From positions 40,543-104,542 of the forward strand of contig NZ_ML014758.1 of assembly GCF_003675895.1 (NCBI RefSeq): 64,000 bases of DNA. The letters run 5' to 3'. A program made the translations under genes and the position numbers. Origin of the DNA: Parashewanella curva. Its GTDB lineage: Bacteria; Pseudomonadota; Gammaproteobacteria; Enterobacterales; Shewanellaceae. Under the pieces are notes generated by a model. It worked only from the letters and a program-made list of their open reading frames with translations, made no database searches and was not told the origin of the DNA. Of the stretch, positions 8,016-15,667 are shown in pieces (position 1 is the first letter of the stretch; the number at the start of each line of letters is the position of its first letter).

Positions 8016-9476
8016 ATGTCACAAGCGAAGTTTGTGGAAGGTTCAATCATGCGCCATATCTGGGTGATGACGTCCACAGCCACAATCGGTATTTCGACGC
8101 TCTTTTTAGTCGATTTATTAGATATTTATTTTTTAAGTTTATTAGGAGAGCAAGAGTTAGCCGCGGCTGTAGGCTACGCGGGTACCATTACTTTTTTTAC
8201 GACCTCTATTGGTATTGGCTTGGCGATAGCTATGGGGGCAACAGTTTCAAAAGCTTTGGGGGCAAAACGCAAAGATGATGCAAAACGGCTAATGATGAGT
8301 GCATCAGCCATTACTGTTATCACCAGTTTGATTCTAACTGTGATTGTTACGCTGTTGATCCCTGATTTAGTCTCTCTCATAGGTGCTAAAGGCCGTACAG
8401 CAGAGCTTGCTGAAAGCTACTTATATATTTTAATCCCCTCAATGCCAATAATCTGTTTAGCTATGGCGCTGGGTGCAGCACTTCGTGCGGTTGGCGATGC
8501 CAAACTTTCTATGATGTCTACCATTGCTGGTGGCTTTGTTAACGCAGTATTCGATCCTATTTTTATTTTTGGGCTAGGAATGGGAATTGAAGGTGCTGCG
8601 ATCGCTTCTGTTTTGGCGAGAATCGCTGTGTTAGTGATTTCTTTTCGTGGTGTTTTTATTAAGCACCAGCTTGGTACTAAGCTCACTCTTCCAGAGTTGA
8701 AAGCTGACTTTTCCCCCATTTTTGCTATAGCGGGGCCTGCTATGCTGACGAATGTGGCTACCCCAATAGGAAACGGTTATGTGACTAAAGCGGTAGCTGA
8801 ATTTGGTGATGCTTATGTTGCTGGTTGGGCAGTAGTTGGGCGAATTGTGCCAGTCGCATTTGGAATGATCTTTGCTCTATCAGGTGCTATTGGGCCAATT
8901 GTCGGGCAAAATTATGGTGCAAAACAATTTGGTCGAGTAAGACAAGCATTGACCAACGCGTTGCAGTTTAGCTTTTTGTATATCCTTGCTGTATCGGTAT
9001 TAGTATTTTTATTACAAGATTATGTGATAGTTGGCTTTAAACTTGGCGGTAATAGTGCTGAATTAGTCAGTTTCTTCTGTACTTTTATTGCTGTCGGTTT
9101 TGTATTTAATGGCGCTTTATTTGTCGCAAATGCTTCTTTTAACAACTTAGGAAAGCCTAAATATTCCACCTTTTTCAATATTGGTAAAGCAACTATAGGC
9201 ACAATTCCGTTTGTTTATGTTGGCGCGAAACTTTGGGGAATTGGTGGTGTACTTATCGGGCAAGTTATTGGTGGTGCCATCTTCGCTCTGATTGCAGTCT
9301 GGGTAGCTTATCGACATATTAATACTGTCGAAAGAAAAGAAGCAGTGGAAGAAGATGACACTGAAGTAATGACGAGTTCAGCTAACAACCCATTATCGTC
9401 TACTTGTACTCAAATGGGGCAGCTAAATGAAGAGGAAGGCGTTACGCCTCCTGCTCAATCGGATTGCCGTCGCTAG
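8016..9476 (+). CDS. MATE family multidrug/Na+ efflux transporter
   Basis: A 486-residue inner-membrane antiporter with about 12 hydrophobic segments arranged as two homologous halves. MATE-type sequences include TSIGIGLAIAMGATVSKALGAKR in the first half and FALSGAIGPIVGQNYGAK in the second. Family members export cationic drugs or metabolites using Na+ or H+. I chose the ATG at 8016 because AGAGGG (8004-8009) precedes it. The longer frame from 7950 lies inside the upstream channel gene and lacks family similarity. The hydrophilic tail (about 40 residues) is acidic and Ser/Thr-rich, and its coding sequence overlaps the convergent DUF2986 gene by 35 bases. Confidence 0.9.
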   Translation: MSQAKFVEGSIMRHIWVMTSTATIGISTLFLVDLLDIYFLSLLGEQELAAAVGYAGTITFFTTSIGIGLAIAMGATVSKALGAKRKDDAKRLMMSASAITVITSLILTVIVTLLIPDLVSLIGAKGRTAELAESYLYILIPSMPIICLAMALGAALRAVGDAKLSMMSTIAGGFVNAVFDPIFIFGLGMGIEGAAIASVLARIAVLVISFRGVFIKHQLGTKLTLPELKADFSPIFAIAGPAMLTNVATPIGNGYVTKAVAEFGDAYVAGWAVVGRIVPVAFGMIFALSGAIGPIVGQNYGAKQFGRVRQALTNALQFSFLYILAVSVLVFLLQDYVIVGFKLGGNSAELVSFFCTFIAVGFVFNGALFVANASFNNLGKPKYSTFFNIGKATIGTIPFVYVGAKLWGIGGVLIGQVIGGAIFALIAVWVAYRHINTVERKEAVEEDDTEVMTSSANNPLSSTCTQMGQLNEEEGVTPPAQSDCRR

Positions 9477-9639
9477 CGACCGAAATTTCAGCTTGTTGTT
9501 CAGCTTCGAGTTTAGCTCGTTCAGCCTTAGAAATGTAACGAGGCTTTTTTGTATTATTGTCGCCACCGCACTTAACCTTATTTAATTTGGCTTTTGCGCG
9601 TTTGGCGATTTTTTTATTGATTTTTTGACGTTTGTTCAT
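9442..9639 (-). CDS. DUF2986 family small basic protein
   Basis: A 65-residue, strongly basic protein (MNKRQKINKKIAKRAKAKLNK, then PRYISKAERAKLEAEQ) matching the DUF2986 pattern seen in Shewanella and Vibrio. Function is unknown; the charge suggests RNA or ribosome association. It starts within the end of dusC (26-base overlap), implying translational coupling with that tRNA-modification gene. Its 3' end overlaps the MATE gene on the other strand. Confidence 0.8.
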   Translation of the reverse strand: MNKRQKINKKIAKRAKAKLNKVKCGGDNNTKKPRYISKAERAKLEAEQQAEISVASDGNPIEQEA

Positions 9640-10570
9640 GCTTTGCGTATTCCAATGCTTGGATAATTTCTTCAGTGGTTTTAAATATTCGTAAAGTACG
9701 GAAAAGTTCTTTGGCTTCAGGATACTGACGATTTAAGTAACTGAACCACTGTTTGATACGAGAAGGATAATAGCAGGATTTGCGACCTTCAAGCTCCTTT
9801 TCACTGTATTTCAACATTAACTCTAGTGCTTGCGGCCAAGAGTATGCAGGGTTATCGGTTTTAATTTCTTCTGCCAGATTGGGCAAAGATATTGCTCCTC
9901 GTCCTACCATTACATCGCTGCACCCAGTTTGTTCCATACAGCGTAATGCATCTTGTTTGTTCCAAATTTCGCCATTCGCTATTACAGGTATTGGCAGCTT
10001 TTGATTGATATCTGCAATATACTCCCAATAAGCAGGTGGCTTGTAGCCATCCACTTTACTTCTGGCATGAACGGCAAGCTCGTTGGCACCAGCTTCATAA
10101 ATTGCAAGTGAGTTTTCCATGTATTGGCTTTTATCTTCAAAGCCTAAACGAATTTTTGCAGTGACAGGGTGCTGCTCGGGAACAGCCTGACGTACAGCCT
10201 TCACAATATCATGGACTAAATTTGGTTCATTTAATAAAACAGCACCACCTTTATTGCGGTTAACTATTTTTGCTGGGCAACCGAAGTTAATGTCAACTCC
10301 ATGGGAGCCTAATTCAATAGCTCTTAATGCATTTTTTGCTAAAGCTTCAGGGTTTTGCCCAAGTAACTGTATTTTTACAGGGGTGCCTGAGGTGGTGTAC
10401 CCGCCATTTAATAGCTCTGGGCATAACTTTGTGAACACTTTTTCGGGTAATAATTGATCTACAACACGAACAAATTCAGTTACCATGAGGTCGTAGGGAT
10501 TTATCGCAGACAAAATGTCTCGCATCAAATCGTCTACCACCCCTTCCATCGGGGCCAAAATAACTCTCAC
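9614..10570 (-). CDS. dusC: tRNA-dihydrouridine(16) synthase
   Basis: This FMN-dependent flavoenzyme reduces U16 in the tRNA D-loop. Its 318 residues match DusC, with an N-terminal TIM barrel and a C-terminal helical domain. Visible signatures are MRVILAPMEGVVDDLMRD (FMN site), the catalytic-Cys motif NFGCPAKIVNRNKGGAVLL, AVHARSKVDGYKPPAYWEYI, VIANGEIW and VMVGRGAISLPNL. The Cys in NFGCP is the general acid in Dus enzymes. It is the first gene of a two-gene unit with the DUF2986 protein. Confidence 0.95.
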   Translation of the reverse strand: MRVILAPMEGVVDDLMRDILSAINPYDLMVTEFVRVVDQLLPEKVFTKLCPELLNGGYTTSGTPVKIQLLGQNPEALAKNALRAIELGSHGVDINFGCPAKIVNRNKGGAVLLNEPNLVHDIVKAVRQAVPEQHPVTAKIRLGFEDKSQYMENSLAIYEAGANELAVHARSKVDGYKPPAYWEYIADINQKLPIPVIANGEIWNKQDALRCMEQTGCSDVMVGRGAISLPNLAEEIKTDNPAYSWPQALELMLKYSEKELEGRKSCYYPSRIKQWFSYLNRQYPEAKELFRTLRIFKTTEEIIQALEYAKHEQTSKNQ

Positions 10571-10865
10571 TAGGTTGCCTTAAACATTTACTACAAGCGG
10601 AAAAGGTCAGAATTGTACCTTTTGTTTATGTTTTGAGGTAGAGGTTTTAATTGAAGTAGTGATCCGCCAAAAACATGAAGCCGTAGTTACAATCATAAAT
10701 TATTGAAATTTTTCGTATGTCATTTAGGCTAAAAAATGGCCGCTTGAAAAAAATTAGTAATTAAAATGAAATACTATTGATAGTCTGCGGGTCATATAAG
10801 GCAAGTTAACAATGTTACCGCTTGGTATCGACAATTTTAAAATTTCATTAAGAGAGGGAAGGTAT
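10571..10865. other. Divergent intergenic region between dusC and hvfA-like gene
   Basis: This 295-base AT-rich region carries the promoters for both dusC (leftward) and the precursor gene (rightward). I saw no convincing operator. AGAGAGGGAAGG (about 10852-10863) supplies the ribosome site for the ATG at 10866. Confidence 0.4.
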
Positions 10866-11354
10866 ATGAGTTCTGTTAAAAAGACTGCAGTTGCAGCTGC
10901 GCTAGGTACTGTTGTAATGGGTTCTGCTTTTGCGGTTCAAGCTGGACAAGCTGGAACTTTCGGTTTTGAAGAGCTTCAACAAGGTTATCAGCTAGTTGCT
11001 CCTGACGAAGGCAAATGTGGTGAAGGTAAGTGCGGTGGCAAAGCTGAAAAGAAAAACCACGAGGGTAAATGTGGTGAAGGCAAGTGCGGCGGCGACGCTA
11101 AGAAATCACACGAAGGTAAGTGTGGCGAAGGCAAATGCGGTGGCAAAGCTAAGAAATCACACGAAGGTAAGTGTGGCGAAGGCAAATGTGGTGGCAAAGC
11201 TAAGAAAGCACACGAAGGTAAGTGTGGCGAAGGCAAGTGCGGCGGCAAAGCTAAGAAATCACACGAAGGTAAGTGTGGTGAAGGCAAATGCGGCGGTAAA
11301 GCTAAAAAATCACACGAAGGTAAATGTGGCGAAGGCAAGTGCGGTTCTAAGTAA
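10866..11354 (+). CDS. hvfA: HvfA-like secreted Cys-rich RiPP precursor with EGKCG repeats
   Basis: A 162-residue exported precursor. Residues 1-25 form a Sec signal (MSSVKKTAVAAALGTVVMGS, then AFAVQA). A short linker (about 26-46) precedes seven units of EGKCGEGKCG joined by basic spacers (GGKAKKSH), giving 14 evenly spaced Cys. Known relatives: HvfA-type peptides encoded beside MNIO (DUF692) and DUF2063 genes have their EGKC Cys converted to oxazolone/thioamide groups that bind Cu(I). Their adjacency here makes modification very likely, though this peptide's chemistry is inferred. The start at 10866 is chosen for its strong ribosome site and correct signal peptide; an upstream in-frame ATG at 10812 would spoil the signal. 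A terminator separates it from the enzymes, favouring precursor excess. Confidence 0.85.
   Translation: MSSVKKTAVAAALGTVVMGSAFAVQAGQAGTFGFEELQQGYQLVAPDEGKCGEGKCGGKAEKKNHEGKCGEGKCGGDAKKSHEGKCGEGKCGGKAKKSHEGKCGEGKCGGKAKKAHEGKCGEGKCGGKAKKSHEGKCGEGKCGGKAKKSHEGKCGEGKCGSK
11007..11348 (+). repeat. Seven tandem 51-bp-type coding repeats in the precursor gene
   Basis: The repeats encode EGKCGEGKCG plus a basic spacer of seven or eight residues. Units 3, 5 and 6 are identical in protein sequence. Unit 1 has a longer spacer (KAEKKNH), unit 2 has Asp for Lys (GGDAKKSH), unit 4 has Ala for Ser, and unit 7 is truncated to GSK. Synonymous differences show they are not all very recent copies, but length variation between strains is expected. 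Confidence 0.9.
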
Positions 11355-11380
11355 TCTATTTACTTCTGCTAATTTTACCT

Positions 11381-11407
11381 AAGGCCGGCATTTGCTGGCC
11401 TTATTTT
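11381..11407 (+). terminator. Terminator/attenuator between precursor and MNIO gene
   Basis: An inverted repeat AAGGCCGGC / GCTGGCCTT (one internal mismatch) is followed by TTATTTTT. Sited between hvfA and hvfB, it would let a fraction of transcripts continue into the enzyme genes. Confidence 0.75.
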
Positions 11408-11464
11408 TCTCAGTCAGTATTATTCTGAATGCGAGCTATTCAAAATAGTGCTAAGGAAAAAATG

Positions 11465-12304
11465 ATGTCTATACAAAATCAGAATTTAGTGGGATTAGGA
11501 CTTCGACGAGAGATGCTCGACGAGTTTTGTGAAGCTGTCCCAGAGCAAATTAATTTTTTTGAAGTTGCACCTGAAAACTGGATGACGATGGGAGGCATGT
11601 TTGGTCGTCAATTTCGTGAGCTAACAGAAAAGCATACTTTTTATTGCCATGGCTTATCGTTATCTATTGGCAGTCCTGCACCTTTGGATACCCAGTTTGT
11701 TCAAAACGTAAAACATTTCTTAGATCTTCACAATATCGATATCTATTCAGAGCACCTAAGCTATTGCTCTGGAACAGGGCATATGTACGACTTAATGCCA
11801 ATTCCTTTTACTGAAGAAGCTGTAAAGCATGTTGCATCACGCATTAAGCAAGTCGAAGATATTACTGAGCGTCCGTTTATTTTAGAAAATGTTTCTTATT
11901 ACGCGGCCCCTGGCTCAGAAATGTCAGAGCTTGAATTTGTTAATGCCGTGTTGAATGAAGCAGATTGTAAGTTGCTACTTGATGTGAATAACATATACGT
12001 TAATTCTGTAAATCATGGCTATGATGCGAAAACATTTTTAAAGAATATGCCAACCGAACGCATTGCCTATTTGCATGTGGCTGGTCATTATGTTGAAGAT
12101 GTTGATCTTATTGTTGATACACATGGTGCTGATGTCATTCAACCTGTGTGGCAATTGCTCAAAGATTGCTATGAAATCCATGGTATTCATCCAACATTAT
12201 TAGAACGTGATTTTAATATCCCTTCCACTGAGACATTGCTAAAAGAGTTAGATCAGATCCACACAATACAGCAGTTAACTGCAGAGCAAAAAAGGAGTGC
12301 ATAA
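11465..12304 (+). CDS. hvfB: MNIO (DUF692) multinuclear iron oxidase, HvfB-like
   Basis: A TIM-barrel enzyme of the DUF692/MNIO family, which uses two or three iron atoms to oxidise precursor Cys residues. Conserved features: GLGLRREML, FFEVAPENWM, FYCHGLSLSIGSP, YSEHLSYCSG, RPFILENVSYYA, LLLDVNNIYVNSVNHGYD, IAYLHVAGH, DTHGADV and TLLERDFNIP. The His/Asp/Glu/Asn residues in these motifs are the usual iron ligands, so the active site looks complete. ATG 11465 has AAGGA seven bases upstream; ATGs at 11462 and 11429 are less likely. The stop overlaps the next start (TAATG), so enzyme and partner are co-translated. Confidence 0.93.
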   Translation: MSIQNQNLVGLGLRREMLDEFCEAVPEQINFFEVAPENWMTMGGMFGRQFRELTEKHTFYCHGLSLSIGSPAPLDTQFVQNVKHFLDLHNIDIYSEHLSYCSGTGHMYDLMPIPFTEEAVKHVASRIKQVEDITERPFILENVSYYAAPGSEMSELEFVNAVLNEADCKLLLDVNNIYVNSVNHGYDAKTFLKNMPTERIAYLHVAGHYVEDVDLIVDTHGADVIQPVWQLLKDCYEIHGIHPTLLERDFNIPSTETLLKELDQIHTIQQLTAEQKRSA

Positions 12305-13044
12305 TGCAGTTTATTGATGTGCAAAATGAGTTTATGGCATTCATTCGTGATCCCTCTCGCCCTTTACCTGCGGGCATGACAGAAAAACGGATGAAGGTAT
12401 ATAGCGAACTGTTTTTTAATAATGTTCATAACTTCGTTAGCAGTGGATTCCCAGTTTTAAAATCGCTTTACGAAGAAGAAGATTGGAATGTAATTGTCCG
12501 TGACTTTTTCATTAATCACGATTGTCATACCCCAATCTTTGCTGAAATCGCGGAAGAGTTTTTAGTTTTTTTGCAGACGCGGTATCAAACAAAAGATACT
12601 GATCCTGCATTTATGCTCGAGCTAGCACATTATGAATGGTTGGAGTTGGTTGTCTCTATCGCTCAAAGTAGACGCAACCTTGAGCCTTTGTCGGTAGATG
12701 ATATCACTGAAAAGCCATTATGTTTGTCAGATTTTGCTCGAATTGCTCAATATTCTTATGATGTGCAGCATATTGATGAAGATTATCAACCGTCAGAACC
12801 GTTAGAAGTTCCAGCATTCTTTTGTGTTTTTCGCGATAAGCAAGAAGAAGTAAGGTTTTTAAGCTTAACGCCGCTAACTGCTCAAGTGTTGTCGTATATT
12901 GAGCAAGCCGAAACGACCAATTATGATGAACTTGTAGCTTGGTTAGCTGGAGTTTATCCGCAAATGGAAAAAGAAAATATCCAACAAGGATGCTTGCAGC
13001 TTTTAACGCAAATGGTTGAAAAAGAAATTGTTATGACTCAATAA
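12304..13044 (+). CDS. hvfC: DUF2063 MNIO partner protein, HvfC-like
   Basis: A 246-residue protein with an N-terminal DUF2063 putative DNA-binding-like domain (about 1-95; signatures MKVYSELFFNNVHNFVSSGF and DFFINHDCHTPIFAEIAEEF) and a C-terminal winged-helix-like region (about 170-246, TPLTAQVLSYIEQ). In studied systems the DUF2063 subunit binds the precursor leader and presents it to the MNIO enzyme. Its start overlaps the hvfB stop by one base. The DoxX-type gene that closes the operon in some species is absent here. Confidence 0.9.
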   Translation: MQFIDVQNEFMAFIRDPSRPLPAGMTEKRMKVYSELFFNNVHNFVSSGFPVLKSLYEEEDWNVIVRDFFINHDCHTPIFAEIAEEFLVFLQTRYQTKDTDPAFMLELAHYEWLELVVSIAQSRRNLEPLSVDDITEKPLCLSDFARIAQYSYDVQHIDEDYQPSEPLEVPAFFCVFRDKQEEVRFLSLTPLTAQVLSYIEQAETTNYDELVAWLAGVYPQMEKENIQQGCLQLLTQMVEKEIVMTQ

Positions 13045-13083
13045 AGCTTGTGAGTTAACGTTCTAAATAAAATTTTTGTAGAT

Positions 13084-13108
13084 AACCCTATAAACTGTGG
13101 GTTTTTAG
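13084..13108 (+). terminator. Weak terminator after hvfC
   Basis: AACCC (13084-13088) and GGGTT (13099-13103) form a 5-bp stem followed by TTTTAG, 40 bases past the hvfC stop. The stem is short, so confidence is moderate. Confidence 0.45.
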
Positions 13109-13140
13109 TCTTGGTTTAAGAAGGTAGAATGCAGCAAAAT

Positions 13141-13154
13141 TTGATCTAGATCAA
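13141..13154. promoter_or_regulatory. Perfect FNR-type box upstream of small membrane protein
   Basis: TTGATCTAGATCAA matches the FNR/EtrA consensus TTGAT-N4-ATCAA exactly. Its centre lies about 34 bases before the ATG at 13182, too close for classical -41.5 activation. It overlaps a possible -35 (TTGATC) with TAATTC at 13165-13170 as -10, which suggests anaerobic repression. Regulation is inferred from the site alone. Confidence 0.6.
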
Positions 13155-13181
13155 AAAATAAAAGTAATTCTAGGAAGTATT

Positions 13182-13307
13182 ATGAGCAGTAACGAGCCGT
13201 TTAAAGACCCATTTACCGTTTTTCATTTCATCGGTTTTTTATGTGTGTTGTTGTTACCTACATTGCCAGCATCACTCACTTGGTTGAAGCTAACAGGCGT
13301 ATTATAA
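13182..13307 (+). CDS. Small 41-residue single-pass membrane protein
   Basis: A short gene encoding MSSNEPFKDPFTVFHFIGFL followed by CVLLLPTLPASLTWLKLTGVL. One hydrophobic segment (about residues 14-36) predicts an inner-membrane peptide. It has AGGA at 13172-13175, a perfect FNR box upstream and a strong terminator 17 bases after its stop, so it looks like a genuine monocistronic gene. Small proteins of this type often accompany respiratory oxidases or transporters, but its partner is unknown. Confidence 0.6.
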   Translation: MSSNEPFKDPFTVFHFIGFLCVLLLPTLPASLTWLKLTGVL

Positions 13308-13323
13308 ACACTCTATTAGATAC

Positions 13324-13354
13324 AAAAAACTCATGCCTCGGCATGAGTTTTTTT
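13324..13354 (+). terminator. Strong bidirectional intrinsic terminator
   Basis: A perfect 14-bp stem (arms 13324-13337 and 13340-13353, core ACTCATGCC/GGCATGAGT) has a two-base loop and ends in a T-run. The A-run on the other side would also support termination on the minus strand. Confidence 0.9.
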
Positions 13355-13489
13355 ATGGGAAAATTAAACGTCTTTCACCTAGTCAATTTCGTATTTTGAA
13401 CGTCTGTTACCATCATTTCTAGCCGTATAAACGTAAATACAATAGAATTTAAAATATGTTGTTAGGTCGAGAGCTAGTATTACTCGAAT

Positions 13490-14398
13490 ATGGATTCTCT
13501 ACTCCAAAAAATTTATAAAGACATTTCCCCTTTGATTGGCCAAGGGAAAGTGGCTGATTATATTCCTGCACTTGGCGCCGTTGATTCCAACCAGTTTGGG
13601 ATAGCAATTTGTAGCAATGATGGAGAGATATACACTTTAGGTGATGCTCATAAGCCATTCTCAATCCAAAGTATTTCTAAAGTTTTTAATCTGATTCTTG
13701 CCCTTGAATTGAAGGGGGAGGAGTTATGGACGAGAATTGGTCGTGAACCATCGGGATTGCCTTTTAACTCCATAGTGCAGCTTGAATATGAGCATGGAAT
13801 ACCGAAAAACCCCTTTATCAACGCTGGCGCGCTAGTGGTGTCTGATGTCAATCAATCACACTTTGCCTCCCCTCGTATTGCAGTCAGAGAGTTTGTAAAA
13901 AAGCTTTCAGGAAATCCAAACATTCAAATTGATAAAGTGGTTGCAGATTCAGAGTTTGAACATAAAGCCAGAAATGCATCTATGGCTTACCTTATGCAGT
14001 CCTACGGGAATTTTAACAACGATGTTGAAAGTGTGCTTTACAGTTATTTTTGTAATTGTGCCATTACTATGTCTTGTGTTGATTTAGCAAAGGCAATTAA
14101 CTTTTTAGCTAATCGTGGATACAGTAACATTAAGAAAAAACAGGTGCTTACCAAGAACCAAACACGACAGGTTAACTCTCTTTTAGCTACAAGTGGTATG
14201 TATGACGAAGCAGGCAGTTTTGCCTATAAAGTGGGATTACCTGGTAAAAGCGGCGTAGGTGGTGGCATTATTGCTATTGTTCCGGGGCAGTTCTCTATTT
14301 GCGTTTGGTCGCCTGCCTTAAATGATGCAGGAAACTCGTTAGCTGGTGGCGCAGCACTAGAATCAATGACTAAACACATAGGTTGGTCGATTTACTAG
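13490..14398 (+). CDS. glsA: Glutaminase
   Basis: Hydrolyses glutamine to glutamate and ammonia. The 302 residues match the serine-dependent beta-lactamase-like glutaminase family. The catalytic Ser-x-x-Lys is in [13 protein letters not shown], with further family motifs [38 protein letters not shown] and [13 protein letters not shown]. coli has two paralogues (YbaS/YbbC-linked GlsA and YneH GlsB), and I cannot say which this corresponds to. The gene is followed 13 bases later by ybaN, so the two probably share a transcript. Confidence 0.94.
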   Translation: MDSLLQKIYKDISPLIGQGKVADYIPALGAVDSNQFGIAICSNDGEIYTLGDAHKPFSIQSISKVFNLILALELKGEELWTRIGREPSGLPFNSIVQLEYEHGIPKNPFINAGALVVSDVNQSHFASPRIAVREFVKKLSGNPNIQIDKVVADSEFEHKARNASMAYLMQSYGNFNNDVESVLYSYFCNCAITMSCVDLAKAINFLANRGYSNIKKKQVLTKNQTRQVNSLLATSGMYDEAGSFAYKVGLPGKSGVGGGIIAIVPGQFSICVWSPALNDAGNSLAGGAALESMTKHIGWSIY

Positions 14399-14411
14399 AA
14401 AAGGAAGTACA

Positions 14412-14789
14412 GTGATAAAACGTGGACTATACGCAGCAGTAGGGCTGTTGTCAGTGGGATTAGGTATTTTAGGAATTTTCTTACCCTTGTTGCCCACAGT
14501 GCCATTTATTCTACTTGCTTTATATTGCTTTGCTCGTTCAAGTCAAAGATTACATAGCTGGTTGCTGAACCACCCTTGGTTTAAAGAGGCTATTGCTGAT
14601 TGGCAACGACATAAGGGCTTAAGAAGAAGCTTAAAAAAGCGAGCGATGGTGTTATCAGCAATTAGTTTTATGGTGAGTATTATCATTGTTCCTATCGTTT
14701 GGGTAAAAGGCATGTTGTTTATTATGGCTAGTGTCTTATTAATCTACTTATGGTGTTTGCCGACGTTACCTAAAGAACCAGATCGATAA
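14412..14789 (+). CDS. ybaN: YbaN family (DUF454) inner-membrane protein
   Basis: A 125-residue membrane protein with hydrophobic segments at about 5-40 and 78-118 and the DUF454 signature LGILGIFLPLLPTVPFILLA followed by CFARSSQRLHSWLLNHPWF. Function is unknown. The ybaN-apt-dnaX-ybaB order matches E. coli, supporting the assignment. Confidence 0.9.
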   Translation: MIKRGLYAAVGLLSVGLGILGIFLPLLPTVPFILLALYCFARSSQRLHSWLLNHPWFKEAIADWQRHKGLRRSLKKRAMVLSAISFMVSIIIVPIVWVKGMLFIMASVLLIYLWCLPTLPKEPDR

Positions 14790-14889
14790 GTAGGTGAATA
14801 TCACTCATTTTGTGAGCAATCCCATGCAATTTTTTTCTCAGTGAGTTGCAATAACAATCAATCCACACTAACATTTGTCGGCAATTGAG

Positions 14890-14954
14890 GCCCTGTTCAA
14901 AATCTTATTCTGCTAAAAGCTGAAATAATAAGATAGTTGCATAGGGCTTTTTTA
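14890..14954 (+). terminator. Nested two-stem terminator/attenuator upstream of apt
   Basis: Outer stem GCCCT (14890-14894) pairs with AGGGC (14943-14947) directly before a T-run. Inside it, ATCTTATT (14902-14909) pairs with AATAAGAT (14927-14934). The element lies 100 bases after ybaN and ends 37 bases before the apt start. It may terminate the glsA-ybaN transcript or attenuate read-through into apt. Confidence 0.6.
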
Positions 14955-14990
14955 TTTTGTTTCTTAGAAACAACCAAAAAGAGAATTTAA

Positions 14991-15548
14991 GTGAAGTTTG
15001 CTATGACTACTGAAACCCTAGCCTATATAAAGCAAAGCATTAAAACCATTCCTGATTACCCTAAAGCAGGCATCATGTTCCGTGATGTAACCAGTCTACT
15101 TGAAGACGCAAAAGCGTATCAGGCTACCATTGCCTTATTGGTAGAGAAATACAAATCAATGGGCTTTACCAAGGTTGTGGGTACAGAAGCTCGTGGCTTC
15201 TTATTTGGTGCGCCATTGGCTTTAGAGCTTGGCATTGGTTTTGTTCCTGTTCGTAAACCAGGTAAATTGCCTAGAACGACAATCTCTCAAGATTACGAGC
15301 TTGAGTATGGTACTGATACGTTAGAAATTCACACTGATGCAATTGTTGAAGGTGACAAAGTATTGGTGATCGATGACTTATTAGCGACAGGTGGCACAAT
15401 TGAAGCTACTGTTAAACTTATCCGCCAATTAGGTGGTGAAGCTAAACACGCTGCGTTTGTTATTTCACTACCAGATCTTGGTGGCGAGCAACGTTTAGAA
15501 GCACTAGATTTAGATATATACAAATTGTGTGATTTCGACGGCGAGTAA
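14991..15548 (+). CDS. apt: Adenine phosphoribosyltransferase
   Basis: Purine-salvage enzyme converting adenine and PRPP to AMP. The PRPP-binding motif is [17 protein letters not shown]; other family marks are [37 protein letters not shown] and [14 protein letters not shown]. The ORF begins with GTG at 14991, with GAG seven bases upstream. The ATG at 15003 aligns with the E. coli start ([16 protein letters not shown]) and is the alternative. The C-terminus ends in CDFDGE like Shewanella Apt. Confidence 0.96.
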   Translation: MKFAMTTETLAYIKQSIKTIPDYPKAGIMFRDVTSLLEDAKAYQATIALLVEKYKSMGFTKVVGTEARGFLFGAPLALELGIGFVPVRKPGKLPRTTISQDYELEYGTDTLEIHTDAIVEGDKVLVIDDLLATGGTIEATVKLIRQLGGEAKHAAFVISLPDLGGEQRLEALDLDIYKLCDFDGE

Positions 15549-15579
15549 ATCATCGAAAAACGTTCAAAGGACTGAAGGG

Positions 15580-15655
15580 CTCTGGTTTACGTATTAATAG
15601 CATGTTATCTTGCTACAAACCGTAAACCAGAGGATTTGTCCCAAAATGGGGACAA
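15580..15655. other. Two hairpins in the apt-dnaX intergenic region
   Basis: CTCTGGTTTACG (15580-15591) and CGTAAACCAGAG (15621-15632) are perfect 12-bp arms. An inner 5-bp stem, TAGCA/TGCTA, sits in the loop. A second hairpin, TTGTCCC (15636-15642)/GGGACAA (15649-15655), ends 12 bases before the dnaX start. Neither has a T-run, so they are probably mRNA leader structures or repeat remnants, not terminators. Confidence 0.6.
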
Positions 15656-15667
15656 GTAGGGAGATAC

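Noticed and set aside
10988..11338. Open frame on the minus strand made of repeated Pro/Leu/Ser/Cys units
   Set aside because: It is the antisense shadow of the EGKCG tandem repeats; it has no ribosome site and its regularity comes from the repeat.
11007..11348. Possible CRISPR-like array (regular repeats)
   Set aside because: Repeats are contiguous, coding and without unique spacers; they encode EGKCG units.
10996..11382. Alternative plus-strand frame across the same repeats (128 codons)
   Set aside because: A shifted frame of the precursor gene kept open only by repeat periodicity; the signal peptide and Cys pattern belong to the other frame.
15560..15660. 4.5S signal-recognition RNA gene between apt and dnaX
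   Set aside because: The stretch GGGCTCTGGTTTAC resembles the E. coli ffs start, but the conserved GGAAGGAAGCA core is missing.
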